Of a DNA stretch of 64,000 nucleotides, positions 18,373-28,456 are shown one piece after another. A program made the translations under genes and the position numbers. Under the pieces are notes generated by a model, which worked only from the letters and a program-made list of their open reading frames with translations, was not told the origin of the DNA and did no database searches. Every line of letters begins with the position of its first letter. The stretch's first letter is position 1. This DNA is from Caballeronia sp. Lep1P3. GTDB lineage: Bacteria > Pseudomonadota > Gammaproteobacteria > Burkholderiales > Burkholderiaceae. The stretch is from the NCBI RefSeq assembly GCF_022879595.1, contig NZ_CP084267.1, positions 124,001 through 188,000 on the forward strand. The letters run 5' to 3'.

Positions 18373-18406
18373 AAGCGGCGCCACACCGTGCGCGCCGCTT
18401 ATTTTT
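18373..18406 (+). terminator. Intrinsic terminator, plus-strand polarity
   Basis: A 9-bp perfect stem (18373-18381 with 18392-18400), 10-base loop, then ATTTTT. The U tract lies on the plus strand, yet no plus-strand gene precedes it. On the minus strand the hairpin could still act behind asnB without a U tract. Confidence 0.75.
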
Positions 18407-18445
18407 GATGTGATGTTTCTCGATGCGAGCGAACGGATCAGACGC

Positions 18446-20434
18446 TCAGCTCGCCGTATCGGTCAGGTCGAACTCTTCCGCATCGACGGACTTGTTCGCA
18501 TCGAGCCAGGCCTCGAACATCAGCACGGCCCACAGACGCGTGTGCCAGCTATGCGTTCCGGCCGAATGCTGGTCCCACATCTTCCTGACCATCGGTTCGT
18601 TCAGATAGCCTTCGCGTCGCAAGCGATCGCCGTTGAGAAGGTCGGACGCCCACTCGCGCAAGTCGTTGCGAAGCCACGAAGCAATCGGCACGCTGAATCC
18701 GTGCTTCGGACGCTCGAACAACTGGCGCGGCACGTATCGGTCGAGCAGGTCTCGAAGCACGACTTTCCCGACGCCCTTGTTGACCTTCATCGACAGCGGA
18801 AGGCGCCACGCGAATTCGACGATGCGCCGGTCCAGAAACGGCACGCGCGTCTCGAGGCTCACATGCATTGCGGCACGATCCACCTTCGCGAGGATATCGG
18901 TCGGCAAATAGCGGACGGCGTCGAGATACATCATGCGCTCCGCGTCGGTCAGCGACGCCGGCAAGCCGCTCAACGCGGACGCCGCCAACGGCGTGCGGTA
19001 ACCAAGGACGATTTGCTCGGGCGCGTCGAACGCGGATGCGAGCCGCTCATACGATGCCTCCAACCCTTCGGCGCTCATCGCGTCCGCGAGCTTCAGCAGC
19101 TTTTCTCCGACCTGCGTGTGACGCATGCTCTGCGGCATCATGCCGACGAGCGGCGCCGCCATGCGGTCGAGACGCTCCGCGCCCAGCCCGCGCACGCAAC
19201 GCGCGGTCAACGCGCGCGCGGGCAAAGGCACGCGGCTCAGTTTGTCCCATAGCCCCTGCGCCGCGACGTGGCGGTTATAACCGCCGAAGAGCTCATCGCC
19301 GCCGTCGCCCGACAAGCTCACGGTTACATGATGCCGCGCCATCTGCGAGACCAGGAACGTCGGAATCTGCGAGGAATCCGCGAACGGTTCGTCGTAGATT
19401 TGCGGCAACTGCGGCACCACGGCGAGCGCATGCGCGGGCGTCACGTAGAGTTCGTGATGCTCCGTTCCCAGATGTTGCGCGATCCGCCGCGCATGGGTCG
19501 CTTCGTTGAATCCGGCCTGATCGAAGCCGATCGAGAACGTCTTCACGGCACGCGCGCTTTCCGCCTGCATCAGCGAAACGACGAGCGACGAATCGATGCC
19601 GCCCGACAGGAACGCGCCGAGCGGCACGTCCGCGACCATCTGGTCTCTCAGCACCTTGCGAAACACGCTGTCGAGTTCGCCGACGGCATCGCCTTCGGTG
19701 AACGGCTCGGCCTTCGCTCGCGCGACGACATCGTCGAGACGCCAGTACGGACGAACGACGACATCGCCATGAGCGGGTCTGACCGTCGCGAGCGCGCCGG
19801 GAAGCAGCTTGCTCACGCCCTCGTAGATCGTGTGCGGCGCGGGAACGCTGCAATAGCGCATGTACATGCCGAGCGCGTCGCGGTCGATGCCGACATCGCG
19901 AAACGCCGGATGACGCCGCAGCGCCTTCAACTCGGAGCCGAAGACGAACGTGTCGCCGAGCCACGCGTAGTAGAGCGGCTTCTCGCCGAGCGGATCGCGT
20001 CCGAGCGTGAGCACGCGTTCATCGCGGTCCCACAACGCGAACGCGAACATGCCATACGCCTTGTCGAGCGTCTTCTCGATGCCCCATCGCGCGAAAGCCG
20101 CGAGCAGCACTTCGGTGTCCGAATGGCCGCGCCAGTCCGGTGAACCGGGCAGCGCGTCGAGTTCCTTGCGCAAGTCTTCGGCGTTATAGACCTCGCCGTT
20201 ATAGACGATCACGTATCGGCCGCACGCCGATGCCATCGGCTGATGACCGAGTTCGGAAAGATCGACGATCGCGAGACGCCGATGCCCCAGTGCGACGCCG
20301 GCTTGTGCATCGATCCAGTATCCGGCGTCGTCCGGGCCGCGCCGCGCGAGGCTGTCGCACATGGCGCGCAGCCGTGGCCCGGCGCTCGATTCGTCAAGCC
20401 GACCGCGAGTCAGGAAGCCCGTAATTCCGCACAT
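18446..20434 (-). CDS. asnB: Asparagine synthase (glutamine-hydrolysing) family amidotransferase
   Basis: This is a 662-residue class II glutamine amidotransferase fused to an ATP pyrophosphatase domain. The start at 20434 is chosen so that the nucleophile Cys2 follows the initiator Met (MCGITGF); AGGAG lies at the right distance. The glutaminase part continues with RRGPDDAGYW and the synthetase part has the P-loop SGGIDSSLV and SLSGDGGDELFGGYNRH. In polysaccharide loci such enzymes (WbpS-like) amidate uronic acids, and the neighbouring UDP-GalNAcA-type genes make that plausible here; a true asparagine synthetase is the alternative. Its start overlaps the 3' end of the upstream glycosyltransferase gene by 25 bases, so the pair is an operon. 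Confidence 0.88.
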   Translation of the reverse strand: MCGITGFLTRGRLDESSAGPRLRAMCDSLARRGPDDAGYWIDAQAGVALGHRRLAIVDLSELGHQPMASACGRYVIVYNGEVYNAEDLRKELDALPGSPDWRGHSDTEVLLAAFARWGIEKTLDKAYGMFAFALWDRDERVLTLGRDPLGEKPLYYAWLGDTFVFGSELKALRRHPAFRDVGIDRDALGMYMRYCSVPAPHTIYEGVSKLLPGALATVRPAHGDVVVRPYWRLDDVVARAKAEPFTEGDAVGELDSVFRKVLRDQMVADVPLGAFLSGGIDSSLVVSLMQAESARAVKTFSIGFDQAGFNEATHARRIAQHLGTEHHELYVTPAHALAVVPQLPQIYDEPFADSSQIPTFLVSQMARHHVTVSLSGDGGDELFGGYNRHVAAQGLWDKLSRVPLPARALTARCVRGLGAERLDRMAAPLVGMMPQSMRHTQVGEKLLKLADAMSAEGLEASYERLASAFDAPEQIVLGYRTPLAASALSGLPASLTDAERMMYLDAVRYLPTDILAKVDRAAMHVSLETRVPFLDRRIVEFAWRLPLSMKVNKGVGKVVLRDLLDRYVPRQLFERPKHGFSVPIASWLRNDLREWASDLLNGDRLRREGYLNEPMVRKMWDQHSAGTHSWHTRLWAVLMFEAWLDANKSVDAEEFDLTDTAS

Positions 20435-21603
20435 TCCCATGCTCCTTCTTTGACCGCCGCATAAACGCGTTCGTATTTCTGCCACGTCGATTCGATCGAG
20501 AACACCGACCGGATGCGCTCTCGCGCAAGCTCGCCCATGTTTCGTCGCGCCTCCAGCGGCAACGACAGCACCGACAGAAGCCCGGACGCGAGCGCCTCCG
20601 GATTTCTCGCCGGCACGACGCGGCCCGTATCGCCGATGAGCACCGCCGTGTCGCCGACATCGGTGGCCACGCACGGCACGCCGCAGGCCATCGCCTCGCC
20701 GATGACGGTCGGAAAGCCCTCGCTCCTCGACGACAGGCAGAAGACGTCGAAGCCCGGCACGAGCGCCTGCACATCGTCGCGCGGTCCCAGCAGATGACAC
20801 GCGTCCGTCACGCCGGCATCGTGCAGCGACTGCTGCAACGCGCGATTCTCGCTCACCAGTTCGTGTCCGATCATGACGAAGCGGCACGCCGGCATCTCGC
20901 GATGCACGCGACCGATCGCCGCGATGAAGTTGTCGTAGTCCTTTACCGCGTGATACCGGCCGACAATGCCGACGACCGGCACATCGTCGCCGATACCGAG
21001 CAGCCGTCTCAGATCGCTTCGCGCCTCGCGCCGCGGCCTGAACAGGTCGACATCGAAACCATTGTGTATGACGTGCATGCGAGACGCGCTATAGCCGCCT
21101 CTTACGTGGTTGGCCCGCGCCGTCTCAGCGCAGCAGATGATGAGATCCGGAATCCTCGACGAACTGACCGCGCAACACCGCGCCACCACGCTCAACTTGG
21201 GTTCGGACCTGAAGACCGGATACTCGCTTTGATGAATGGCCCAGAACACGCCGAAGCGGCTGCTCGCCGCGTTGCGCGCCGCGAGCCTGCGTTTCGCGAG
21301 ATGCGCCGCGAAGCCGCCGATGAGGTCCGCGTGATACATCCACGTCTGCACGACATCGGGCGCGTAATCGACGATCCAGCCGGCGAGCTTTCGGACGAGC
21401 AGCGGCTGCGGCACGCCGTTGCCCATGCCGAGCGCGCGCACCTCGACGCCGAGCGTCTGCAGCCTCGCGCCCATGATGCCGACGGATGACAGCGAGACGA
21501 CGAGATGCTGCGCACGCGCTGCGTGCGACATCTGCGCCAGCCGATACAAAAGGGTTTCCGCTCCTCCCACGCCAAGACCTGAAATGATGTGCAGGATCCT
21601 CAT
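20410..21603 (-). CDS. Glycosyltransferase family 4
   Basis: This is a 397-residue GT-B retaining glycosyltransferase. The N-terminal MRILHIISGLGVGGAETLLYRLAQ is the GT4 acceptor domain with the glycine-rich loop. The C-terminal sugar-nucleotide domain contains VVGIVGRYHAVKDYDNFI and FCLSSRSEGFPTVIGEAMACGVPCVATDVGD with the E-x7-E motif. It probably adds a sugar to the lipid-linked repeat on the inner leaflet. The start MRILHI at 21603 is the only one that begins the domain; the frame is open upstream but not protein-like. Its 3' end overlaps asnB. Confidence 0.9.
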   Translation of the reverse strand: MRILHIISGLGVGGAETLLYRLAQMSHAARAQHLVVSLSSVGIMGARLQTLGVEVRALGMGNGVPQPLLVRKLAGWIVDYAPDVVQTWMYHADLIGGFAAHLAKRRLAARNAASSRFGVFWAIHQSEYPVFRSEPKLSVVARCCAVSSSRIPDLIICCAETARANHVRGGYSASRMHVIHNGFDVDLFRPRREARSDLRRLLGIGDDVPVVGIVGRYHAVKDYDNFIAAIGRVHREMPACRFVMIGHELVSENRALQQSLHDAGVTDACHLLGPRDDVQALVPGFDVFCLSSRSEGFPTVIGEAMACGVPCVATDVGDTAVLIGDTGRVVPARNPEALASGLLSVLSLPLEARRNMGELARERIRSVFSIESTWQKYERVYAAVKEGAWECAELRAS

Positions 21604-22169
21604 CCAATAGCCCTGTGCCGGTGGAATGTCTCGAAGACTTTGCTGGCGGGTGCGACGCAACACGCGGCGCCCGAATGCCGATGCGCGCATGCACGATTTC
21701 GCGTTACTTTCAGCGAGTGCGCTTGCGCACATTCCTCATCAATCTTCGAGAGCTTAATCGATAACACGCCCGCAAAGTCGGTGAGTTGTGTGCGCTAAAA
21801 CACTTAACGCGTATTGTATTTGCGCACCTAAGGAAAGCCCTACTCTTCGGCGACGCATTCGTGTATAAGATCGTCGTGTCGCATTGCATTGCACTAAAGT
21901 GCGATACACGCACCGCCGTTTTTCGGTTGCTTCAAGGACAACCGTTAGTGTTACTAATTGTTCGACGGGCATCTGCGCTCAGGGGTGAAGAGCGATTTCG
22001 CAGCACCTTCGCGCGTATTCCCAAGCCGCCCGTTCATAACATTATTAGGAATGCATCGCGCCAGTTCTCTCACCGGGTGACGGCGGTCCGAACACCCGGA
22101 ACGACCATTGGATCAATCGGCGGCACTCGATCCTCATACCATTGAACAATGTCTTTCCAGGGGCAGATC
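21604..22169. promoter_or_regulatory. Divergent promoter region between glycosyltransferase and tviB-like gene
   Basis: This is an AT-richer non-coding region of 566 bases that must drive the minus-strand glycosyltransferase-asnB operon and the plus-strand dehydrogenase-epimerase-glycosyltransferase operon. It contains short palindromes such as GCAC-TAAA-GTGC near 21890-21905. No unambiguous promoter box was identified. The plus-strand start at 22170 has AGGGG nine bases upstream. Confidence 0.5.
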
Positions 22170-23447
22170 ATGTATGAATCTCGCGATCTGAATGTGGCAG
22201 TAATCGGTTTGGGTTATGTAGGACTGCCCCTTGCCGTCGAGTTCAGCAAGAAGCGCACGGTCGTGGGCTTCGACACCAATCGCCGCCGCATTTCCGCGCT
22301 CATCGAGGGCCACGACTTCACGCTCGAAGTGAGCGATGAAGAACTCGCCGGCGCGGGACGGCTCAGATTCAGTCACGACATCGAGGATCTCACCGGCTGC
22401 AACGTATTTATCGCGACGGTGCCGACGCCTATCGATCAATACAAGCGGCCCAATCTGGACCCTTTGATCGGCGCGAGCGAGACGATCGGCAAGGTGCTCA
22501 AGCAGAACGACATCGTGATCTACGAATCGACGGTCTATCCCGGCGCGACGGAAGAGGAATGCGTGCCCGTGCTGGAACGCATGTCAGGCCTGAAATTCAA
22601 TGTCGATTTCTTTGTCGGTTACAGCCCGGAACGCATCAATCCCGGCGACAAGGAACATCGCGTCACCAACATTCGCAAGGTCACTTCGGGATCGACGCCC
22701 GAAGTCGCCGATGTGGTCGATAACCTCTATCGCGAGATCATCGAGGCCGGCACCTTCAAGGCGGAAAGCATCCGCGTCGCGGAAGCCGCGAAGGTCATCG
22801 AGAACACGCAGCGCGACGTGAACATCGCGCTCATCAACGAGCTGGCGATCATCTTCAACAAGATGGGCATCGATACGAAGGCCGTGCTGGACGCCGCCGG
22901 AACCAAGTGGAACTTCCTTCCGTTCCGGCCCGGCCTCGTCGGCGGTCATTGCATCGGCGTGGACCCGTACTACCTCACGCACAAGGCGCAGGCAATCGGC
23001 TATCACCCCGAGATCATTCTCGCGGGACGCCGGCTCAACGACAGCATGGGCAAGTACATCGGATCGCAGCTCGTGAAGGCGCTGACCAAACGCAATATTC
23101 CGATAGCCGGGGCGAACGTGCTCGTCATGGGGCTGACGTTCAAGGAGAACTGCCCCGACTTGCGCAACACGCGCGTGATCGACATCGTGAGCGAGCTCAA
23201 GGAATACGGCATGAGCGTCGATGTGTTCGACCCGTGGGTATCGAAGGACGAAGCGCATCACGAATACGGTCTCGATCCGATCGACGCGCCGCGCGCCGGC
23301 AGCTACGACGCGATCATCCTCGCCGTCGCGCATCAGGAATTCCGGCGCATGGACGAGGCGACGGTGCGCGCCTACGGCAAGACGGACCACGTTCTCTACG
23401 ACCTCAAATATGTCCTCGAAAGCCATGAGAGCGATCTGCGTCTTTGA
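22170..23447 (+). CDS. tviB: UDP-sugar 6-dehydrogenase (TviB/WbpO-type)
   Basis: This is a 425-residue NAD-dependent nucleotide-sugar dehydrogenase that oxidises the C6 hydroxyl of UDP-GlcNAc/GalNAc to a uronate. It shows the Rossmann motif [15 protein letters not shown], the family segment [19 protein letters not shown], the central [17 protein letters not shown] and the catalytic Cys in [18 protein letters not shown]. The start at 22170 (MYESRDLN) is preferred over 22149 because AGGGG lies upstream. The next gene is a C4 epimerase, matching the Vi antigen tviB-tviC and P. aeruginosa wbpO-wbpP pairs, so the product is probably UDP-GalNAc-uronate. Confidence 0.92.
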   Translation: MYESRDLNVAVIGLGYVGLPLAVEFSKKRTVVGFDTNRRRISALIEGHDFTLEVSDEELAGAGRLRFSHDIEDLTGCNVFIATVPTPIDQYKRPNLDPLIGASETIGKVLKQNDIVIYESTVYPGATEEECVPVLERMSGLKFNVDFFVGYSPERINPGDKEHRVTNIRKVTSGSTPEVADVVDNLYREIIEAGTFKAESIRVAEAAKVIENTQRDVNIALINELAIIFNKMGIDTKAVLDAAGTKWNFLPFRPGLVGGHCIGVDPYYLTHKAQAIGYHPEIILAGRRLNDSMGKYIGSQLVKALTKRNIPIAGANVLVMGLTFKENCPDLRNTRVIDIVSELKEYGMSVDVFDPWVSKDEAHHEYGLDPIDAPRAGSYDAIILAVAHQEFRRMDEATVRAYGKTDHVLYDLKYVLESHESDLRL

Positions 23448-23483
23448 GCGCGACGCCCCGACCGTCCAACTGGAGCCGATGAC

Positions 23484-24545
23484 ATGCTGAACCGCTTCGA
23501 TGTCGTCTGTGAAGCGCTCGCGCGCGATCCCAGACACTGGCTCATTACGGGCGTGGCCGGCTTCGTCGGTTCGAATCTTCTCGAAGCCCTGCTGAAGCTC
23601 GACCAGCGCGTGACCGGCCTCGACAACTTCATGACGGGCTACCGCCACAATCTCGACGAAGTGCGCGGCCTCGTCACGAAGGAACAGTGGTCGCGCTTCC
23701 GCTTCATCGAGGGCGATATCCGCAACGCGGACGACTGCGCGGCCGCCGTGAGCGGCGTCGATCACGTTCTGCACGAAGCCGCGCTCGGCTCGGTGCCGCG
23801 TTCGGTCAACGACCCGATCACGACGCACGAAGTCAACAACAGCGGCTTTCTGCGCGTGCTCGTCGCGGCGCGCGACGCGAAGGTGTCGAGCTTCACGTAT
23901 GCGGCATCCAGCTCGACGTATGGCGACCATCCGGACTTGCCCAAGGTCGAGGACAAGATCGGCCGTCCGCTTTCGCCTTACGCGGTCACGAAGCTCTGCA
24001 ACGAGCTCTACGCGGACGTCTTTTCGCGCACCTATGGTTTCGATTCGATCGGCCTGCGGTATTTCAACGTATTCGGTCAGCGGCAGGACCCGAACGGCGC
24101 GTATGCCGCGGTCATTCCGCTGTGGACGGCCGCGCTGATCCGCGATGAAGACGTGCATATCAATGGCGACGGCGAGACGAGCCGCGACTTCTGTTTCGTC
24201 GATAACGTGGTGAAGGCGAACATCCTCGCCGCGACCGCCGATGCCGCCGCGAAGAATCAGGTGTACAACGTCGCCGTCGGCGACCGGACCACGTTGAACG
24301 ACCTTTACCGGGCGTTGCAGCAGGCGCTCGCCACGCAGGGCATCTTCAACGACAAGACGCCGAAGTACCGCGATTTCCGCATCGGCGATGTGCGGCATTC
24401 ACAGGCGAGCGTCGCCAAGGCCGAACGTCTGCTCGGTTATACGGACCGCATCCGCATTCTCGACGGCTTGCAGCGAACGATGCCCTGGTACGTCCGCAGC
24501 GTCCGGCATGCCGGCGAGCCATGCGCGGCGCTGGGGCAAGCCTGA
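23484..24545 (+). CDS. tviC: UDP-N-acetylglucosamine/uronate 4-epimerase (TviC/WbpP-type)
   Basis: This is a 353-residue extended SDR epimerase. The cofactor motif [10 protein letters not shown] is near residue 22, the family motif [15 protein letters not shown] follows, and the active site Ser and YxxxK read SSSTYGDH and YAVTK. The motif [23 protein letters not shown] is typical of WbpP/TviC. The enzyme interconverts UDP-GlcNAc(A) and UDP-GalNAc(A). It follows the dehydrogenase by 36 bases in the same operon, with GGAG upstream. The end has a few extra residues that look variable. Confidence 0.92.
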   Translation: MLNRFDVVCEALARDPRHWLITGVAGFVGSNLLEALLKLDQRVTGLDNFMTGYRHNLDEVRGLVTKEQWSRFRFIEGDIRNADDCAAAVSGVDHVLHEAALGSVPRSVNDPITTHEVNNSGFLRVLVAARDAKVSSFTYAASSSTYGDHPDLPKVEDKIGRPLSPYAVTKLCNELYADVFSRTYGFDSIGLRYFNVFGQRQDPNGAYAAVIPLWTAALIRDEDVHINGDGETSRDFCFVDNVVKANILAATADAAAKNQVYNVAVGDRTTLNDLYRALQQALATQGIFNDKTPKYRDFRIGDVRHSQASVAKAERLLGYTDRIRILDGLQRTMPWYVRSVRHAGEPCAALGQA

Positions 24546-24642
24546 TCGCCGACGCCCTGCGCGCCGCGCACCGATCGATCCACACGACGAACCACGATGC
24601 CTGCCGGCGCCGCCCGGCCAAGGCCACGCTGAAGGAGCCCGC

Positions 24643-25848
24643 ATGGACGCGCCGAAAGTCGTTCTCTTCGCGAACACGGACTGGTATCTCTACAACTTCC
24701 GCCTCTCGCTCGCCCGCAAGCTGCGCGACGAAGGCTTCGAAGTCGTGCTCATTTCACCCGATGGCGAATACGGGCCGAAGCTCGAGGCGCTCGGCTTTCG
24801 CTGGCACGCCGTTCCGATGGCGCGGCGCAGCCTCAATCCGTTGCGCGAAGCCGCGCTGCTCGCGTGGCTCGCGCGCTTTCTGTTTCGGGAGCGGCCCGCG
24901 CTCGTGCATGGGTTCACCATCAAGAGCGCGGTCTATGGCGCGTTCGCGAGCCGCATCGCCGGCGTGCCCGCTCGCGTGAACGCGGTGGCGGGCATGGGCT
25001 ATGTGTTCACGAGCCGCGATCTGAAGGCGCGCACGCTCAAGCCGCTCGTCACGCTCGCGATGCGCCTCGCGTTCGGCGGCCGCGGCAGCGCGCTGATCCT
25101 GCAGAACGCCGACGATCTCGAGTTCTTCCGCTCCACGAAGCTCGTCGACGAATCCATTTTGCGGCTCATCCGAAGCTCGGGCGTTTCGCTGACGCGCTTT
25201 CAGATGCGCGCGCAAGAGCCTGCGGACGGCGAGAAAAAGCCTTTGCGTGTCCTGCTCGCGGCGCGGCTTCTGTGGGACAAGGGCATCGCCGAATATGTCG
25301 AGGCCGCGCGCGCGCTCAGGCAGGAAGGCCGCACCGTGCAGTTCCTTCTCGCCGGTTTGCCCGATGACGGCAATCCCGCTTCGGTCGAACGGTCCGTTGT
25401 CGAGAGTTGGGTCGGCGAAGGGCTCGTGACATGGCTCGGTCATGTCGACGACATGCCGAAGCTGCTCTCCGAAATCGACGTGATGGCGCTGCCGAGCTAT
25501 CGCGAAGGGCTGCCGAAATCGCTGATCGAGGCGGCTGCCTGCGCGCTGCCGCTCGTCACGACTTACGCGCCGGGATGCCGCGAAGTCGTCACCGAAAACG
25601 GGGTCGATGGTCTCGTCGTGCCGGTTCGCGACAGCGTCGCGCTCGCGAACGCAATCCGCCTGCTCGATGACGACAGAGCGCTCGCAGGAAAGCTCGGCAT
25701 GGCGGCGCGCGAGCGCGTGCTTCAGGAATTCGACGAGCGCATCGTTATCGACAAGACGCTCTCCGTGTATCTCGAACTGTTGCCGCGCCGTAGCGCCGCT
25801 TTCGAGGAATCACCGGCGGAAGCGCTCAGCACCAGCAAGCAGCCCTGA
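24643..25848 (+). CDS. Glycosyltransferase family 4 (PglA-like)
   Basis: This is a 401-residue GT-B enzyme. Its N-terminal part, KVVLFANTDWYLYNFRLSLARKLRDEGFEV, and the segment VHGFTIKSAVYGAFASRIAGVPARVNAVAGMGYVF resemble the PglA/WbpT subgroup that transfers N-acetylgalactosamine-type sugars. The C-terminal domain has LLAARLLWDKGIAEYVEAA and ALPSYREGLPKSLIEAAACALPLVTT. GAAGGAG lies six bases before the ATG. The gene is 97 bases after the epimerase and probably co-transcribed, so it may use the sugar made by the preceding two enzymes. Confidence 0.9.
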   Translation: MDAPKVVLFANTDWYLYNFRLSLARKLRDEGFEVVLISPDGEYGPKLEALGFRWHAVPMARRSLNPLREAALLAWLARFLFRERPALVHGFTIKSAVYGAFASRIAGVPARVNAVAGMGYVFTSRDLKARTLKPLVTLAMRLAFGGRGSALILQNADDLEFFRSTKLVDESILRLIRSSGVSLTRFQMRAQEPADGEKKPLRVLLAARLLWDKGIAEYVEAARALRQEGRTVQFLLAGLPDDGNPASVERSVVESWVGEGLVTWLGHVDDMPKLLSEIDVMALPSYREGLPKSLIEAAACALPLVTTYAPGCREVVTENGVDGLVVPVRDSVALANAIRLLDDDRALAGKLGMAARERVLQEFDERIVIDKTLSVYLELLPRRSAAFEESPAEALSTSKQP

Positions 25849-25902
25849 GACCGCGTGCGCGTGCGCGGCGCGGCATGTGCGCCGCGCACGCGCGCATCAC
25901 AA

Positions 25903-27048
25903 TCACGGTTCGAGGTCCGTGCGCAGCGGATTGCCTGCGGCCGGCGTGCTTTTGAGCGACGGCGCCGCCTTGTTCGCGCGATACCAGCGCCGAACGTCCG
26001 CGAGGATGAACGCGAGCTTTCCCCATTGACTCGTCGCAATGCGAAAGTCCGTGCAAGCGTAGCTCGATTCCCCTGCCCATACGCTCTTGTACTTGCCGCC
26101 GCCCGCGCCGAAGTCGAAGTCGCGGTTCGAGTCGAACGCCCACTTGACCACATGCTCGAGCAGTATCGCGCCGGGCGTGTACTTGCCATAGGCATCGTCG
26201 AAAGCGGCCTGCATGCCGCGCACGCAGGTCTTTTCCACCGCGACCAGGTTGACCGCGACCGGCACGTCATCGACGGATAACGCAAACAGCAGGAATTGCC
26301 CCGACGTGCGCGGATCGCGCAGAAGACTCGCGGCGAAGTTGCGAATGCGCGGCGCGAAGAAGTTTCCCTGCCGGCCCGTCTTCTCGGCCCACTTTTTCTT
26401 CCAGTCGAAGAGATAGTCAATCAGCGAATCGCCCGACGATTCCGCCGGATTCACGATCGACACGCTTACGCTGCCGAGCTTCGACAAGCGCCGGTTGCAT
26501 GTGTCGAGTTCCTTGCGCGATTTCGTCGGCAGCGACTGCCGCAACGACTCCCAGTCGGCCCAGCGCGCGCGGCGCACGACAGCGATCTCGAGCGGCTCCG
26601 AGCGCCCTTTCGCGCGAACCTTCGATGCCTGCGCATGAAGCTCGGTCCCCGCGCGCACGTAGGGAAGATTCAGCAAGTCGGCGCGCTTCTCCGAATGAAG
26701 CACCTTCCATACGCGAGCAATGAGTTCGTTATGCTCTGGACCTTGTTCGACGAGAACCTCCGAAGGCACGGAGCTATCGGGCGCGAGCGCGCGAATGGAT
26801 CGCCATAGCATTTCACGCTCGCGCAGCAATGCCCACGCGACGACGAGACGCTCGCCTTCGAAGCCAACGATACAGAAGACCTCCGCTCCGTCGGGCAACG
26901 CGACTTCCTTCAGCGAATGCAGGCAATACTCGAAGCTCAGGTTATGAATGCCATTTGCACGGACCCATAGAGCGGTCCACTCGTCCCGCAGCGACTCGAA
27001 GCGCGCGAGTGTCGTGATCGTCTCGAAGCGGATGGAATTGGTATTCAA
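25903..27048 (-). CDS. GNAT-fold acyltransferase, CelD/BcsL (FemAB-like) family
   Basis: This is a 381-residue cytoplasmic protein of the BioF2-like acetyltransferase group found in cellulose and exopolysaccharide loci. The double GNAT core is seen in FQLLFALSVDDVPVAVNLVA-like segments and the closing GAGGGKYKSVWAGES, where the family motif is FGxGxxxYK. The start is TTG at 27048, with GAGAGGGG upstream. The likely role is acylation of a sugar in the polymer or a precursor. It is on the opposite strand to the surrounding glycosyltransferase operon, converging with it. Confidence 0.82.
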   Translation of the reverse strand: MNTNSIRFETITTLARFESLRDEWTALWVRANGIHNLSFEYCLHSLKEVALPDGAEVFCIVGFEGERLVVAWALLREREMLWRSIRALAPDSSVPSEVLVEQGPEHNELIARVWKVLHSEKRADLLNLPYVRAGTELHAQASKVRAKGRSEPLEIAVVRRARWADWESLRQSLPTKSRKELDTCNRRLSKLGSVSVSIVNPAESSGDSLIDYLFDWKKKWAEKTGRQGNFFAPRIRNFAASLLRDPRTSGQFLLFALSVDDVPVAVNLVAVEKTCVRGMQAAFDDAYGKYTPGAILLEHVVKWAFDSNRDFDFGAGGGKYKSVWAGESSYACTDFRIATSQWGKLAFILADVRRWYRANKAAPSLKSTPAAGNPLRTDLEP

Positions 27049-27126
27049 GGTGCCCCTCTCTTCTGGCAGTTGAGCGAGATGCTGACCGGATGCGCTTAGG
27101 TACTAGGTTTCGTACCAGATTCGGTA

Positions 27127-28095
27127 CTACTCCACGCGGCATCCTTTCGTGCACGAGTTTCCGTAGTATTGGGCGGAGCGGCCGCCCTCGCGAGGCTTCA
27201 TCATGATGGACGTCTTGTCGCCCACCACGACGTTGTATCGCACGATATTCCCGCTGTAGTTCGAAGTTCCGCCGTGAACGCCGCCGGTGATCGATCCCAC
27301 CGCTTCGCTCGCGCTCACGCGATTGCATTCGAAGATGTTGCCGCCCGTCTTGTCCGTCGGGTGATCGTTCTCCACGCCGGCGGTGCAGTCCACCAGCTCG
27401 TTGTACGCCACGTATCCGTGCATGTGTCCGACGAAAGCCGGACCATAGAACGGACAGCTCCTGAACGTATTGAAGATGATCCTGTCGCCGCTGCCGCCGT
27501 TCGCGCCGGTCGTCTGGAACATCGCCTGTCCGTAGAACTGCCTGAACGTATTGCCCGCCAACAAAAAATTGCTGACGTTGTCTCTCGTCAATACCGGAAT
27601 GTCCCAGTGCCCCGGCGCATCGAAGTCGATATGCGGGCGCACCGCGTTCGCGCCCACGAAATTGCAGTTCACGATGCTGTCGCCGATGAGCGCGCCCGCG
27701 CCCGCTTCGTACACGAACATGCTTTGCGCGTCCGACACGGTGCGCTTTAGTATCGTGTCGGGCGCGCATCGGATGTGCCGGTGGCTCGCCCTGACGATGA
27801 CCGTCTTGTCGATGATGCAGGTGCCCGCCGCGATCCTGACATCGCCGGCGTTGACGGCCTTCTGGAACGCGGCGCTGTCGTCGGTGACGCCATCGCATTT
27901 CGCGCCGAACTGACGCGGGTCTTTCGGGCGATTGAGCGCGGGGGCATCGAACGACGTCAGCGGACATTTCGCCGAGCGCGGCACCGGCGAGTCGACCGCG
28001 AGCGCCACGCTGCACACGCCAGCGGACAGCACTGCAAGCGCGTTGAACGTCACACGCACCGCATGCGCAACGCCCCTGGAATCGTCAACACTCAT
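27127..28095 (-). CDS. Secreted right-handed beta-helix protein (pectate lyase superfamily)
   Basis: This is a 322-residue exported protein. The N terminus contains a hydrophobic signal (VTFNALAVLSAGVCSVALA), and the mature protein begins with the DPRQFGAKCDGVTDDSAAFQKAV segment typical of pectate-lyase/GH28-like helices. The rest is a ladder of short strands rich in Asn and Gly (FNTFRSCPF, YVAYNELVDC, IVRYNVVVGD) and several Cys. It may cleave or bind the exopolysaccharide. The ATG at 28095 is chosen to give a signal peptide; the frame stays open to a TTG at 28173. No catalytic triad could be assigned. Confidence 0.75.
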   Translation of the reverse strand: MSVDDSRGVAHAVRVTFNALAVLSAGVCSVALAVDSPVPRSAKCPLTSFDAPALNRPKDPRQFGAKCDGVTDDSAAFQKAVNAGDVRIAAGTCIIDKTVIVRASHRHIRCAPDTILKRTVSDAQSMFVYEAGAGALIGDSIVNCNFVGANAVRPHIDFDAPGHWDIPVLTRDNVSNFLLAGNTFRQFYGQAMFQTTGANGGSGDRIIFNTFRSCPFYGPAFVGHMHGYVAYNELVDCTAGVENDHPTDKTGGNIFECNRVSASEAVGSITGGVHGGTSNYSGNIVRYNVVVGDKTSIMMKPREGGRSAQYYGNSCTKGCRVE

Positions 28096-28456
28096 ACGAT
28101 TGCACGTCGAGGATATTTCGAAGTCCCGGTGAACGGTCTTCACTTGCAGACTAGCATCATTCGACCACTCCAACGATTAAACCTGCGTGACTAAGCCGAT
28201 CGCGTAATGTGCCTTCGCTCGCCGTTCGATGCAATTGGCAGTGCCATCGATATCCGGTCATTGTGTGGCCCAACGCACATTCGATGAATGCGCGAGAAGG
28301 CGAATTCCGCGGTCTTGCGCATTATGATTTTGCCTGCGGCGCTGCGGCAGGACTATCGTTTTCATTCGAGGCTAGGCAGATGAGCAGAACCGAACACACG
28401 CGCTCGACGACGCATCTTTCGAAGCGTATTTCAACGCACGTTCATCGAGCGAGCGC

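Noticed and set aside
18010..18408. 132-codon frame before asnB
   Set aside because: No ribosome-binding site, poor composition, and an equal frame on the other strand; treated as intergenic.
22584..24398. 604-codon open frame opposite the dehydrogenase and epimerase genes
   Set aside because: Spans two genes with known motifs on the other strand; typical high-GC shadow.
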